Source of the DNA: Psychrobacter sp. JB385
GTDB taxonomy: Bacteria; Pseudomonadota; Gammaproteobacteria; Pseudomonadales; Moraxellaceae
DNA length: 64,000 bases
NCBI RefSeq assembly: GCF_900163785.1
Contig: NZ_FUKN01000013.1
Coordinates: 186,001 to 250,000, forward strand
Reading direction: 5' to 3'
Shown: positions 19,390 through 29,140 of the stretch, in pieces
Layout of the letters: every line of letters begins with the position of its first letter
How positions within the stretch are numbered: the stretch's first letter is position 1
Notes under the pieces: model-generated
Database searches by the model: none
Told to the model about the DNA's origin: nothing
The model's input: only the letters and a program-made list of their open reading frames with translations
Translations under genes and position numbers: made by a program

Positions 19390-20784
19390 CTACCCAAGTA
19401 TCTGAATATAAGCGCCCGCTCTTAGCTCTTGTAACCAATCTTCTTTGGCTTGCGGGGCCAAACGTTGATAAAGGGCTTGACGTGCCATGTTACGACGATA
19501 TTGCGTACTCACGTCTTGCTCACGCTTACCTTCTACTTTCAAGATATGCCAGCCAAACTGAGTTTTAAAAGGTGCTGAATAATCACCGACTGTCGTGTTT
19601 TTCATCACTGCATCAAACGGACCGACCATATCTTCTGCACTCACCCAATCAAGATCACCGCCGCGACCAGCTGATCCTGGATCATCTGAATAAGTAGAAG
19701 CTAGAGCAGCGAAGTCAGCGCCATTACGCAGTTGACTATACAGATCATTAATTTTCTGTTCAGCAAGCGCATCTGTTTGTAGTTCATCAACTTTGACTAA
19801 GATATGACGAGTATGCCACTGCGGTATGAGCATCTTGTCGCTTTCTTTTTTGTCAGCAAGTTTGATGATATCGATACCTTCAGGCGTCACTAATGGTGCA
19901 CTGACAGCGCCAACTTCGAGTTTGGTAATCTCAGTTGATAACTCTGTAGGTAATGAAGCGGCCTTGTGAAAGCCCATATCGCCGCCTTGCAACGGGATAG
20001 GATAACTGCTTTGGGTAGCAGCAACGGCTTCAGCAACATTAACGTTTGGCGCAAGTAAACGGGTGCGTAAGTCTTCGGCGACTTTTAGCGCCTCTTTGCG
20101 TTGCGCTTCTGATAGGCGGCTATAATCATCTATATAAGGTACGCGTACATGAATCGTTTGATACTCGCTTTGATTCAAACGCTTGGCTTCAGGTGACGCC
20201 AAAAACGCATCAATGTCTTGTTCGCTAATACGAACACGACTGCTGATTTGACGCTGTTGTAAAGCCTGAATAGAGGCTTCCTCAATCAATTGTGCACGCA
20301 GAGCAGCATAGCTACCAGGTCGTGCTGCATCCAAACTCTGCTGCAACTCTGATAGGCTATTGAGACCTTCTGATTGAGCGATTTGACCAAGACGCTGATT
20401 GATAACTGCTTCATCTGGATTTAAGCCAACACGCTTAATCATAGACAATTGCAATTCGCGTAAGATAAGAGCGTTTAGTACATCCGACTGTAACTGTGCT
20501 GAATTTGGAAGGTTTTCGCCAGCGGCTTGAGCACGTGCTTGGGTTTGCACGATAGCATCCACCAATTCACTTTTTAAAATGGCGTTTTCATTGACCAAAG
20601 CAATAATGCCATCTGTGCTATTGCCTGGTGTCAAACGATTGCTACTGTTTTGCTCAGCAGGGCTTGCGGTTTGTCCTACAGGGGGCTTGACGGTGGCAGC
20701 GTGGGCACTCAATGTCAGTGCAAGACTGGCACTCATAGACAGCAGTACAGCGCGGCTGGTCTGACGTAAAGAAAAAACTCTCAT
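19390..20784 (-). CDS. surA: SurA periplasmic chaperone and peptidyl-prolyl isomerase
   Basis: Escorts unfolded outer-membrane proteins across the periplasm to BamA. The signal peptide ends in A-H-A-A near residue 28. An N-terminal chaperone domain follows, then two parvulin domains: the first around YQTIHVRVPY to GGDMGF, the second from WHTRHILVKV to FGWHILKVEG. The frame extends upstream to 20847, but the ATG at 20784 follows a GAGGAG site and gives a clean signal peptide, so 464 residues is preferred; a second in-frame ATG at 20796 overlaps that site. It lies 173 bp downstream of lptD, one of its known dependents. Confidence 0.94.
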   Translation of the reverse strand: MRVFSLRQTSRAVLLSMSASLALTLSAHAATVKPPVGQTASPAEQNSSNRLTPGNSTDGIIALVNENAILKSELVDAIVQTQARAQAAGENLPNSAQLQSDVLNALILRELQLSMIKRVGLNPDEAVINQRLGQIAQSEGLNSLSELQQSLDAARPGSYAALRAQLIEEASIQALQQRQISSRVRISEQDIDAFLASPEAKRLNQSEYQTIHVRVPYIDDYSRLSEAQRKEALKVAEDLRTRLLAPNVNVAEAVAATQSSYPIPLQGGDMGFHKAASLPTELSTEITKLEVGAVSAPLVTPEGIDIIKLADKKESDKMLIPQWHTRHILVKVDELQTDALAEQKINDLYSQLRNGADFAALASTYSDDPGSAGRGGDLDWVSAEDMVGPFDAVMKNTTVGDYSAPFKTQFGWHILKVEGKREQDVSTQYRRNMARQALYQRLAPQAKEDWLQELRAGAYIQILG

Positions 20785-20957
20785 GATGCTCCTCATCAAT
20801 GTCATCACATCGGATGGTAGTCGGTTAACGCTAGCTGATACTTTCAATAGATAAGTATCAGCTAGGATAGTCCATAATAGGGTTGCAGACTGGGTAATAT
20901 AAAATACTTTATGAATATTTATGCAAATAATTTTTTAACCTGACAAAGAATAACTTA

Positions 20958-23900
20958 TCAGTCCTTCCATGCAGTTTGGACAGGTTCAAAGCCCAAAACT
21001 TTATCAGACAATAAGCGTGTCAAGCGGCTGCTACCACTGCCAAGACCATTTAATCTGATCTCCGCCATGATCGCTTGGGTTGGTTTGTCTTTGACATTTA
21101 GGTCATTATAGTAACGACGACCATAAACTGCAAAACCAAAACAGCAATCTTCATAGTCAACACCCACTAACGAGTCAAGCATCTTATCACGATTATGATC
21201 ATATTGGCCCTGAGCCAATATTCGCCAGCTATTATTGATAGGGAAGACGGCTGATGCTGTAAATGCAGCGAGCGGTAGCTGATTTGTGTTTTCGTCACGT
21301 TGACGTTTGACGTAACCGACATTAAATAAGCTGTTTTCTGATGGCTGATAACGCAGCTCAGTCGTGATGTAATTTAAGTCATAACTATTGGTAAGCGCGC
21401 CACTGACATCCACCCAAAAATTATTATAGGGCTGTGTGCTTGTGTCCCAAACCATTCCTGAAGAAGAAGAAGTAAAGACGGGTTGTTCGTTTTCAAGGGT
21501 CACACGTCCATCATCGATATAAAACTGCTCTGCTATGCTACCATCAAAACGTGTCACACCCGTTGCGTCGATGTAACGATAGTTGACTCCAGGAGTGATC
21601 GAATGCAAATCTTGCAAGCGATCATGACCTAAGAACCAACTGTCCGAAAATAACTGCTCGTAGTTAATAGAAGCAATACGCGTATTAAAGTTAGGCAGCT
21701 CGTTTTGGTTTTTATAAGGGGAGTACGTATATTTCAATCGCGGGCTGAGTAAGCGATAGCCGCCCATGGTGTCATCAAAAGCGCCAAAGGGTGAACCTGC
21801 CTGATAAAAGTTCAATCCCGCATCGATACTGGCTTGCGGCACAAATACAGACTGACTACCGTCTTCATCACTCAAATCATTGTCTGCTAAACTGTCTTCA
21901 TCATAAGACGTGTACAAATGCTGCAAGCTTAGCTTAGGTCTAATATAGCCCCAAGATTTTTCTATTGGATAGGCGGCGCTTAGCTTGTTATAAATACGGG
22001 CACCACTTTTTTCATTCTCAGAGCCATCATCGATCGACTTTTTGAAGTAAGCAGAATCTTGTACACCTGTAATATCAAAATTCTCAAACCAAGGCAGGCG
22101 ATAATTAAGTTTGAGCTGCGGCAATCGTGAGTAAGGCTTATCTTTGTCTTGTAATGGCTGTCCGCTATCTGTAAAAGCATCTAAAGTCTGAAACGTTTCT
22201 ACCTTTAATTCGCCATCAACATAGTCATTGTAATAATTGACGCGAGCACGGCGTGGTAAGTTGATGGTGCTGTCTGATAAACCCAACGTATCGAAATCAT
22301 TAAGGTAGTCAGCATCTGACACATAGCTGTATTTGGCATCACCACTCAAGCGAGGGATGTCCTTAGATGTCCAGTAATGATCATAAAAAAAGCTGGTACG
22401 ATCTTCATCGCCATATTCTCTATCATTAGGTAAATACGAGCCGTTAAAAATACCTTCGCCGTAGTTTTCGGTTAAATAACGGAATTCACCTGAGACCATG
22501 GGGTTACGATCAGTATAAATGTGGGTATTAAGGGTGGCGTCGTAGTTGGGTGCAAGATTGAAGTAATAAGGCACATCAAGCTCAACGCCACTTTCACTAC
22601 CAATACTCGCGCTTGGCAATAAGAAGCCACTGCTGCGACGACTGTCAATTGGAAAGTTAAAATAAGGCAGATAGAATACTGGGACATCAGCAATACGGAA
22701 AGTTGTGTTGTACGCTTCACCGCGACCAGTGTCTGTATCTAAATCAATGCTTTTTGCATCGAACTGCCATTTACGATTGGTCGGCGGGCAGGTGCTAAAC
22801 ATCACCTCATCCAATTCGTACTGACTGTCATTGGGCTTGTTCAAACGCTTAGCATAGCCATGTGCTTGTAGTGCCACACTGGCGAACGCCACATCATTAG
22901 CGGTTGATTGTCCAGTTTCAGTATTGTAAGCCAAGCTGTCTGCAACACCGATGAGACCTCCTTGAGAGGCTTTATTGCCAAAGTTGCCCTGAGACGCTTC
23001 AAGAGAATGACTCGCAGCATTACTAGATGGTCTTTGGCCAGTGGCTTGATCCGTAAACATGACCTTGCCTTGAGCAGCAGCAACGCCCGTGTTTAAATCG
23101 ACCAAGACTTTTTCTGCTTCTATGTGCTGCGTACCCTGATTGACAATAACGTTGCCTGAGAGTTCGGCATAATCGACGTTATTGTAGTAACCGTAGTCTG
23201 ACTCTGTAAACAAAGGCGCTTGATTGTTCGGAAGACCATCGAGGTTCGGTGCTGGCTGACCATTTGCTGCTCCAGCCTCATTCACGGCGCGCTGATAGTT
23301 TGGATTACCCTTTGGATATACCCATTGACCTTCACAGCGTTGAGCGCTATCAATTGAGCTTGGTAACAGTCGTAAGTCTCTACCCACTTTTGGAATGGTT
23401 TGTGAGTTGGGTGTCAAAGCGTTTTGATTGTCGTCAGCTGTATTGTCATCTTCGATATCTGCTGTTTTATCCGCACTGTCCAAAGCCGGTGTCTTCGCAC
23501 TATCTGTATCTGGGGTCAGCTCATAAAACTCTGCCAAACGCATCAGACTGTCTTGAATACTCTCCTCGCTAGTCTCACGTTGAGTCGCGCCTGTCATAGA
23601 ATCTGACATGTCTGTCTCACTGAGCGATGCATCAGTATTTATTTGAGGGTTACTACTTTCCTCAATATCAGTGATATCCAGAGCACTGCTTTCTAAAGTG
23701 CTGTCTAAAGTATTGCTATTTAAATCGCTGTTATCTAAAGCACTACTGTCTAAACTGTTGTCATTTAAATCAGTGGTATCTAAGCGATTGTCATCAAAAT
23801 CACTATTGTCAGGGCTATGAACAGCACTATTATCAGTGACTGGTAGCTCTGTTGAAGATGCATTGACATCGTTTAGCGCAGCACTGACGGTGAGGCTGGA

Positions 23901-23966
23901 TAAGCCTAGGGCACCAAATAAAATCAAGCGAATGCTTTGGTAAAGCGGAGAATATAACAAGGGCAC
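20958..23966 (-). CDS. lptD: LptD, LPS-assembly outer-membrane protein
   Basis: Beta-barrel that, with LptE, inserts LPS into the outer leaflet. A signal peptide ends around T-V-S-A-A (residue 30). A low-complexity Asp/Ser/Asn linker spans residues 31-205, then the OstA/LptA-like periplasmic domain (about 255-400) and the barrel. The four disulphide cysteines expected of LptD are visible: one near 214 (QRCEGQW), one near 392 (FSTCPP) and an adjacent C-C pair near 946. At 1002 residues it is longer than E. coli LptD (784), mainly through the linker. The start is a GTG at 23966; no upstream ATG is possible, as a stop lies 14 codons before it. It is followed by surA, as in Pseudomonas. Confidence 0.95.
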   Translation of the reverse strand: MPLLYSPLYQSIRLILFGALGLSSLTVSAALNDVNASSTELPVTDNSAVHSPDNSDFDDNRLDTTDLNDNSLDSSALDNSDLNSNTLDSTLESSALDITDIEESSNPQINTDASLSETDMSDSMTGATQRETSEESIQDSLMRLAEFYELTPDTDSAKTPALDSADKTADIEDDNTADDNQNALTPNSQTIPKVGRDLRLLPSSIDSAQRCEGQWVYPKGNPNYQRAVNEAGAANGQPAPNLDGLPNNQAPLFTESDYGYYNNVDYAELSGNVIVNQGTQHIEAEKVLVDLNTGVAAAQGKVMFTDQATGQRPSSNAASHSLEASQGNFGNKASQGGLIGVADSLAYNTETGQSTANDVAFASVALQAHGYAKRLNKPNDSQYELDEVMFSTCPPTNRKWQFDAKSIDLDTDTGRGEAYNTTFRIADVPVFYLPYFNFPIDSRRSSGFLLPSASIGSESGVELDVPYYFNLAPNYDATLNTHIYTDRNPMVSGEFRYLTENYGEGIFNGSYLPNDREYGDEDRTSFFYDHYWTSKDIPRLSGDAKYSYVSDADYLNDFDTLGLSDSTINLPRRARVNYYNDYVDGELKVETFQTLDAFTDSGQPLQDKDKPYSRLPQLKLNYRLPWFENFDITGVQDSAYFKKSIDDGSENEKSGARIYNKLSAAYPIEKSWGYIRPKLSLQHLYTSYDEDSLADNDLSDEDGSQSVFVPQASIDAGLNFYQAGSPFGAFDDTMGGYRLLSPRLKYTYSPYKNQNELPNFNTRIASINYEQLFSDSWFLGHDRLQDLHSITPGVNYRYIDATGVTRFDGSIAEQFYIDDGRVTLENEQPVFTSSSSGMVWDTSTQPYNNFWVDVSGALTNSYDLNYITTELRYQPSENSLFNVGYVKRQRDENTNQLPLAAFTASAVFPINNSWRILAQGQYDHNRDKMLDSLVGVDYEDCCFGFAVYGRRYYNDLNVKDKPTQAIMAEIRLNGLGSGSSRLTRLLSDKVLGFEPVQTAWKD
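23700..23804 (-). repeat. Pentapeptide-like repeat in the LptD linker
   Basis: LptD residues 55-89 show a strict five-residue period, with Phe or Leu at 57, 62, 67, 72, 77, 82 and 87 and mostly Asp or Asn next to it (for example TDLND, NSLDS, SALDN, SDLNS). This resembles the A-(D/N)-L-x-x consensus of pentapeptide-repeat proteins. Confidence 0.6.
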
Positions 23967-24387
23967 ACCTATGATTGCAGAGCCTATTGGATTGCGATAC
24001 GGAGTTTAATAGCTACTAATTATTCTATATTGTAAAGACAATACGATAACGAATAAGCAGCTACTAAATTCCTAATGGGTAATGTAATCTCAAGAATTTA
24101 GACGTTTTACATATAATGACGACTAATCATAGTCAAAAAAAACCAAATCAGCTACACTATTTACCAAAATTTATCGTATAGACTGGCTATTTTTTAATGG
24201 TCACTGAGAGAATGCTCAGCGCTAAATACTGAATAATATATCAATATGATTGTTACAGTATCTGTTGTGGCTCAAGACGTTACTATTTTAGCAAGTATTG
24301 GTGCGACTTATCACTACTTTAATTGTTTATGACGCATATTTAACTTTTGATACCTTTTTGACTGACCCAATAATTTTAGAGCCCAAC
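23967..24387. other. lptD/amgK divergent intergenic region (421 bp)
   Basis: AT-rich and must contain divergent promoters. A small inverted repeat, tattgt-aaag-acaata, lies at 24028-24043. The amgK frame is open from a TTG at 24298, but the added residues look unlike the family. No confident promoter is called. Confidence 0.45.
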
Positions 24388-25464
24388 ATGACTATGACCA
24401 TTACAAACAATCGCCTTCAGCATTTAGAGCACTGGTTGCAGCAAGTATTTGCTGGCAAAACATTCAATCTTGACAGTTTGCCAGGTGATGCAAGCGCACG
24501 TCAGTATCATCGTCTTCAGCTATCAGACGGCAGTGATATGACAAAATCGCGTTATATTGTTATGGATTCTGCTGATGAACAAGATGCCATGCGCCAGTTC
24601 ATCAATGTTGCCAAATTGATGTCCCCAGCAATCAATGTACCCACGCTCATCGCACAAGATGTAGAAAAAGGCTTTTTGGTATTACAAGATTTTGGTGCGG
24701 TGGAGTTTGCCCATTTACTGGTCGATGCAGTACCTAGTAAGGTCAATGAGCATTATCAGCTTGCCATGCAGACATTGGTTGCACTCCAAACGGTTCCGGT
24801 TGAGACCGCAAAGGCTCAGCACCAGTTGCCAGATTATGATGAAGAACTACTAAATCGCGAAATGGATTTATTTAGTGAGTGGTTTATACCTTACGTTGGT
24901 GTGGCCCTTGATAAGACACTGTGGGGCAATCTAAAAGCGATATTGATACAACAAATTTTGCGCCAGCCTCAAGTTATCGTCCATCGTGATTATCACAGTC
25001 GCAATCTCATGCAAGATCAAGCGGATCACTCACGCTTGGGAGTGATTGATTTTCAAGATGCGGTCATAGGTGCATATACTTATGATTTGGTGTCATTGGT
25101 ACGTGATGCCTATGTTGAATGGCCAGAGCCTCAAATATCTGAATGGATTAGCGATTTTTGGCAGTTACAAAAGCAAGCAGCGCTAACCACAGCGGATAGC
25201 GTGGCGCAGTTTGAAAATGATGTGAATATCATGGGTGTGCAGCGTCACTTAAAGGTACTGGGCATATTCATTCGCTTATCTGAGCGTGATGGCAAAGATC
25301 GCTATCTCGCTGACATTCCCAAAGTCATGCGCGATTTGGTTATCGAGTTAAACTGGCTGGCTGAACAGGGCGATGCTGACATCCAGCAAGCCGTTACGCC
25401 TTTTAACCAGTGGCTACGGGATGTTGTCTTGCCTGCTTATCAAGACACATTTTCTGCGATATAA
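24388..25464 (+). CDS. amgK: AmgK, anomeric MurNAc/GlcNAc kinase
   Basis: An aminoglycoside-phosphotransferase-fold kinase of 358 residues. In Pseudomonas AmgK phosphorylates MurNAc and GlcNAc at C1 to feed recycled cell-wall sugars directly into UDP-MurNAc. Kinase motifs are visible: the catalytic loop VIVHRDYHSRNLM (H-x-D-x4-N) near residue 203 and the metal-binding VIDFQDAV near 222. The ATG at 24388 gives M-T-M-T-I-T-N-N; the ribosome binding site is weak. The order lptD | amgK-murU is the same as in Pseudomonas, which supports the call over a generic phosphotransferase. Confidence 0.88.
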   Translation: MTMTITNNRLQHLEHWLQQVFAGKTFNLDSLPGDASARQYHRLQLSDGSDMTKSRYIVMDSADEQDAMRQFINVAKLMSPAINVPTLIAQDVEKGFLVLQDFGAVEFAHLLVDAVPSKVNEHYQLAMQTLVALQTVPVETAKAQHQLPDYDEELLNREMDLFSEWFIPYVGVALDKTLWGNLKAILIQQILRQPQVIVHRDYHSRNLMQDQADHSRLGVIDFQDAVIGAYTYDLVSLVRDAYVEWPEPQISEWISDFWQLQKQAALTTADSVAQFENDVNIMGVQRHLKVLGIFIRLSERDGKDRYLADIPKVMRDLVIELNWLAEQGDADIQQAVTPFNQWLRDVVLPAYQDTFSAI

Positions 25465-25561
25465 GTACTGACAAATCGATACTGATAAATACAGATGACT
25501 CATGAGCTATGTCTCAATGTTTAGATTAAGAATTTACACGATACGATAAAAAGGAATATGC

Positions 25562-26305
25562 ATGTCAACGTCATCGACCTCTAAGATTACGCAAGCAATG
25601 ATTTTGGCTGCGGGTAAAGGGACACGCCTACGTCCGTTAACGCTTGAAACCCCTAAGCCACTGGTTGAAGTGGGCGGACAGCCGCTCATTGTTTGGCATA
25701 TCAAAGCGTTGCATGCAGCAGGCATCACTGATATCACCATCAATGCATCATGGCTTGCCGATAAATTAATGGACACATTGGGCGATGGCTCTCAATATGG
25801 CGTCAGCCTACATTGGTCCGTTGAAGAAGATGAACCGCTTGAGACAGCAGGCGGTATCTTTCAAGCATTGCAAGCAGGTCAGTTAAGAGATGAGCCTTTC
25901 ATCTTGGTCAACTCCGATATTTGGACGACGTATGATTTTAGGCAGTTAAAAGATTACACGTTGAGTGCTGACCAGCAGGCGCATTTATTATTGATTGACA
26001 ATCCTGAGCACAATGATAGTGGCGACTTTGCTGTCAATAATGGTCTGGCCAGCGAACACGCAATTGGTGATGCAGACAAATACACATTTGCTGGTATCAG
26101 TGTCATATCTCCTAGATTAATGGATGGCTTGGTGTCAGGGCAACCAGCAGCATTGGGACCTTTATTAAGACAGGCTATGATCAAGTTCCAAATCACCGCT
26201 GAAGTCATTACTGATAATTGGATCGATGTCGGTACACCTGAGCGTCTGACACAGGTAAATGAGTTCATTGATAGTAAAGGCGCTGACAATCATTTGGGTG
26301 CATAA
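25562..26305 (+). CDS. murU: MurU, N-acetylmuramate-1-phosphate uridylyltransferase
   Basis: A nucleotidyltransferase of 247 residues that makes UDP-MurNAc from MurNAc-1-phosphate, completing the recycling bypass that avoids MurA. N-terminal signature MILAAGKGTRLRPLT followed by PKPLVEVGGQP; the metal/nucleotide Asp is in FILVNSDIW, and W-I-D-V-G-T-P-E-R closes the fold. AAGGA is 7 bases upstream of the ATG. It follows amgK by 97 bp. It is followed by a strong terminator. The MurNAc-6-phosphate phosphatase MupP is not in this window. Confidence 0.9.
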   Translation: MSTSSTSKITQAMILAAGKGTRLRPLTLETPKPLVEVGGQPLIVWHIKALHAAGITDITINASWLADKLMDTLGDGSQYGVSLHWSVEEDEPLETAGGIFQALQAGQLRDEPFILVNSDIWTTYDFRQLKDYTLSADQQAHLLLIDNPEHNDSGDFAVNNGLASEHAIGDADKYTFAGISVISPRLMDGLVSGQPAALGPLLRQAMIKFQITAEVITDNWIDVGTPERLTQVNEFIDSKGADNHLGA

Positions 26306-26332
26306 ACCCATTAGCAAATAAAACAGACCCAT

Positions 26333-26369
26333 AAAAAAAGCAGCGTTGATTGCTCGACGCTGCTTTTTT
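26333..26369. terminator. Terminator between murU and the cyd operon
   Basis: A perfect stem (aaaaaagcagcgt at 26334-26346 with 26357-26369) and a 10-nt loop with A- and T-runs on both sides, placed between convergent transcripts. Confidence 0.9.
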
Positions 26370-26388
26370 ATGGCCTTAGCAATTGACA

Positions 26389-26505
26389 TCAAACGCCCAT
26401 TGCTAACTTGATTATTTGTGCAAATATAAAAACAACCAAAAATCCTGCCACATATAAACCAAAAAACCATAACCATTGTGACTGTTTTTTACTAAGCTTT
26501 TTCAT
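26389..26505 (-). CDS. Small cytochrome bd subunit, DUF2474/CydX-like
   Basis: A 38-residue protein: basic N-terminus M-K-K-L-S-K-K-Q-S-Q, then one transmembrane helix (WLWFFGLYVAGFLVVFIFA) and a short tail. The ATG has an AGGAG site 5 bases upstream, and the gene lies 110 bp downstream of cydB on the same strand. DUF2474 proteins are the small third gene of many cyanide-insensitive cytochrome bd operons, occupying the place CydX has in E. coli. The opposite strand carries an unrelated open frame that is a shadow. Confidence 0.78.
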   Translation of the reverse strand: MKKLSKKQSQWLWFFGLYVAGFLVVFIFAQIIKLAMGV

Positions 26506-26615
26506 AAAAACTCCTGATTGGCTCATGAGCTGTGGTTATGCTACATCAGTAGTAATAACCACAATGTCAGTCTTATCTATCATAAATTGCTATTTACGAT
26601 TAGTGCGTTTTACGA

Positions 26616-27632
26616 TTAGTACATTGGGTTGTGATCTGTCTTACCCTTAAACGTATAATAAGCAAAAGCGGTATAACTTAAGATAATCGGTAGCATAATG
26701 ACCGCGCCAATTAACATAAACGACAGCGATGTATCGGCTGCGGCCGCATCATAAATGGTCATCTGATACGGTACGATATAAGGGAATATGGCAAAACAAA
26801 CCCCAATATAACCCATCAAAAATAATGCCACAGTCAATAAGAAAGGACGATACTCACGTTCTGTCTTTAAGTCTTTACGCATAAGGAAAAATAACAACAA
26901 CGCAATAACAGGCATCGGTGCAAGATATAAAATACTTGGCAACATAAACCAGCCTTCGAGCGCATCAATGTCTGAAAAATACATGAACACGGTCACAACA
27001 ATCATCGCTACCACTAGGGCAGATAGCAGCCAACCTGAGACTTTACGTGCCCAGACTTGTAATGTGTGCTCAGTTTTTATGATGAGCCATGTCGAGCCAA
27101 GCAGCGCGTAACCAATAATCATGGCAAACCCGCAAACGATAGAAAAAGGCGTTAACCAGTCAAAAGGACCACCTGTATAAAGACGGTTACTGGCCTCTAA
27201 TCCTTGCACCAGCGCCCCAAGCATAATACCTTGAGAGAACGTCGCAATGACTGACCCAACAAAAAAGAAAGTATCCCACACATGACGACGTGCTGAGGAC
27301 TTAAAGCGGAACTCAAACGCAACGCCGCGCATAATCAGTCCAAACAACATAGCAGTCACGGGCAAATAAAGCCCCGTCATGATGATACCGTAAGCAACTG
27401 GGAAAGCGGCAAATAAACCACCCCCACCCAATACCAACCACGTTTCATTACCATCCCAAAACGGAGCGATAGAGTTCATCATGCGGCTGCGATTTTTATC
27501 AGAACCTGCAAAGGGGAATAAAATGCCACAGCCTAAGTCAAAACCATCGAGCAGTACATAAACAAAAACAGCAAGGACGATAAGTCCACCCCAAATTAAG
27601 GGTAAGTCTAATACATCACCGAAGTTAAACAT
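26616..27632 (-). CDS. cydB: Cytochrome bd quinol oxidase subunit II
   Basis: Membrane subunit of the bd-type terminal oxidase that reduces oxygen with quinol. It has 338 residues and about nine transmembrane segments. The N-terminal YVLLDGFDLGCGILFPF and the following W-D-G-N-E-T-W-L-V are family signatures. Its ATG shares one base with the cydA stop (base 27632), so the two are translationally coupled. The DUF2474 gene follows. Confidence 0.95.
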   Translation of the reverse strand: MFNFGDVLDLPLIWGGLIVLAVFVYVLLDGFDLGCGILFPFAGSDKNRSRMMNSIAPFWDGNETWLVLGGGGLFAAFPVAYGIIMTGLYLPVTAMLFGLIMRGVAFEFRFKSSARRHVWDTFFFVGSVIATFSQGIMLGALVQGLEASNRLYTGGPFDWLTPFSIVCGFAMIIGYALLGSTWLIIKTEHTLQVWARKVSGWLLSALVVAMIVVTVFMYFSDIDALEGWFMLPSILYLAPMPVIALLLFFLMRKDLKTEREYRPFLLTVALFLMGYIGVCFAIFPYIVPYQMTIYDAAAADTSLSFMLIGAVIMLPIILSYTAFAYYTFKGKTDHNPMY

Positions 27633-29140
27633 TAGCGTAACCCTCCATCATCGACATCATCAGCAGGCTTGCTAATATCTTCTGCGTCATCTTTTCTAGT
27701 ATTTTCACCTGCATTTTTATCACCGCTCAATGCACGACCTTGCGATTCAGTGACAGAGTGATCATAGAAATGATCTTCTGCTGGATCCTCATAAGGTTTG
27801 GGCCCTTGCGCAATCAGTCGCAAAATATAAAAGCTGCCAGCGCCAAACACAAAAATGTACAATATGATAAAGCCAATGAGTGTCGTCGCCACTTGCTGTG
27901 CAGCGACTGGCGACATACTTTCAGCGGTACGAATAACGCCATATACTGTCCACGGTTGACGACCTGTTTCAGTCACAAACCAGCCTGCCAATATGGCGAC
28001 AAATCCAAGTGGTGTCATCATCATCCATGCACGGTGAAACCAGACGCTATCGGGGCTAAATTGCTGCTTTTTAAAATATTTATAAAGACTAAACAAGCCA
28101 ACCAGCACCATTAACATACCAATAGCAACCATGATACGAAATGCCCAAAAGACAACAATAACGACAGGTTGATCTTCAGGTGCCCAGTTTTTGAGACCCT
28201 TAACTTCGCCATCTAGTGAATGAGTAAGAATCAAGCCGGTCACATAAGGAATTTTTACTTCGTATTTATTGGTTTGGTTTTCCTGATCAGGAATAGCGAA
28301 TACACGCAGAGCAGCCCCGCGCTCATCCTCCCAAATACCTTCCATCGCTGCCACTTTGGCAGGTTGATGCTCTAATGTGTTTAGACCATGCTCATCGCCA
28401 ATGAGTACTTGAGCAGGTGCCACAAAAATCGCCATAATCATTGCCATACCTAGCATGATACGACCATGACGGCGGTGCTCAGTATGCTTTTTAGATTGAA
28501 GATAGTAAGCACCGATACCGCCAACCACAAAAGCAGTCGTTAAGAATGCGGCTGTCATCATATGGGCGTAGCGGTAAGGGAATGACGGGTTAAATATGAT
28601 TTCAAGCCAGTCAGTGGGGTATAGCAACCCATCTGCGCCCATCATAAAACCCTGCGGCGTCTGCATAAAGCTATTGGCAGCCAAAATCCAAAATCCTGAA
28701 ATCAGCGTACCAACAGCGACAATGGCAGTTGAGGCAAAGTGCATACGCTTGCTCACGCGGCCCCAACCAAATAGCATAATGCCCAAGAAGGAAGCTTCTA
28801 AGAAAAACGCAGTCAAGACTTCGTAGGCAAGTAATGGACCTAAGACGTTCCCAGCTTTATCGGAGAATACGGCCCAGTTGGTGCCGAACTGGTATGACAT
28901 AACCACACCCGATACCACCCCTAAACCAAACACCACGGCAAATATTTTTACCCAGTGTTTATAAACTTCGGCATAAATAGGGTCGCCAGTTTTTAGCCAA
29001 CGGTATTCAAGCACCGTAAGCCAGCTGGCAAGTCCGATGGAAAAAGCAGGAAAGACGATATGGAATGAGATAACGAAAGCGAACTGGATGCGTGCGAGCA
29101 AGAGCGCATCGAGCTGGTCAATCATAAACGTAGCGAACAT
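27632..29140 (-). CDS. cydA: Cytochrome bd quinol oxidase subunit I (short Q-loop type)
   Basis: Haem-bearing subunit, 502 residues. Haem ligand regions are visible: His in ISFHIVFPAFSIG, Glu in TAFFLEASFLGIML and His in YRYAHMMTAAFL. G-R-Q-P-W follows in the second half. The Q-loop runs from PAKVAAMEGIWEDE to KNWAPEDQ and then directly into the next helix (VVFWAFRIMVA), lacking the approximately 70-residue insertion of E. coli CydA. That short loop plus the DUF2474 subunit indicates the cyanide-insensitive (CIO) group. The C-terminus has a 50-residue polar tail rich in Asp/Lys. Confidence 0.94.
   Translation of the reverse strand: MFATFMIDQLDALLLARIQFAFVISFHIVFPAFSIGLASWLTVLEYRWLKTGDPIYAEVYKHWVKIFAVVFGLGVVSGVVMSYQFGTNWAVFSDKAGNVLGPLLAYEVLTAFFLEASFLGIMLFGWGRVSKRMHFASTAIVAVGTLISGFWILAANSFMQTPQGFMMGADGLLYPTDWLEIIFNPSFPYRYAHMMTAAFLTTAFVVGGIGAYYLQSKKHTEHRRHGRIMLGMAMIMAIFVAPAQVLIGDEHGLNTLEHQPAKVAAMEGIWEDERGAALRVFAIPDQENQTNKYEVKIPYVTGLILTHSLDGEVKGLKNWAPEDQPVVIVVFWAFRIMVAIGMLMVLVGLFSLYKYFKKQQFSPDSVWFHRAWMMMTPLGFVAILAGWFVTETGRQPWTVYGVIRTAESMSPVAAQQVATTLIGFIILYIFVFGAGSFYILRLIAQGPKPYEDPAEDHFYDHSVTESQGRALSGDKNAGENTRKDDAEDISKPADDVDDGGLR

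Noticed and set aside
26408..26650. Rightward 80-codon frame overlapping the cyd small gene
   Set aside because: Opposite-strand shadow of the DUF2474 gene and the cydB end, which have better evidence.
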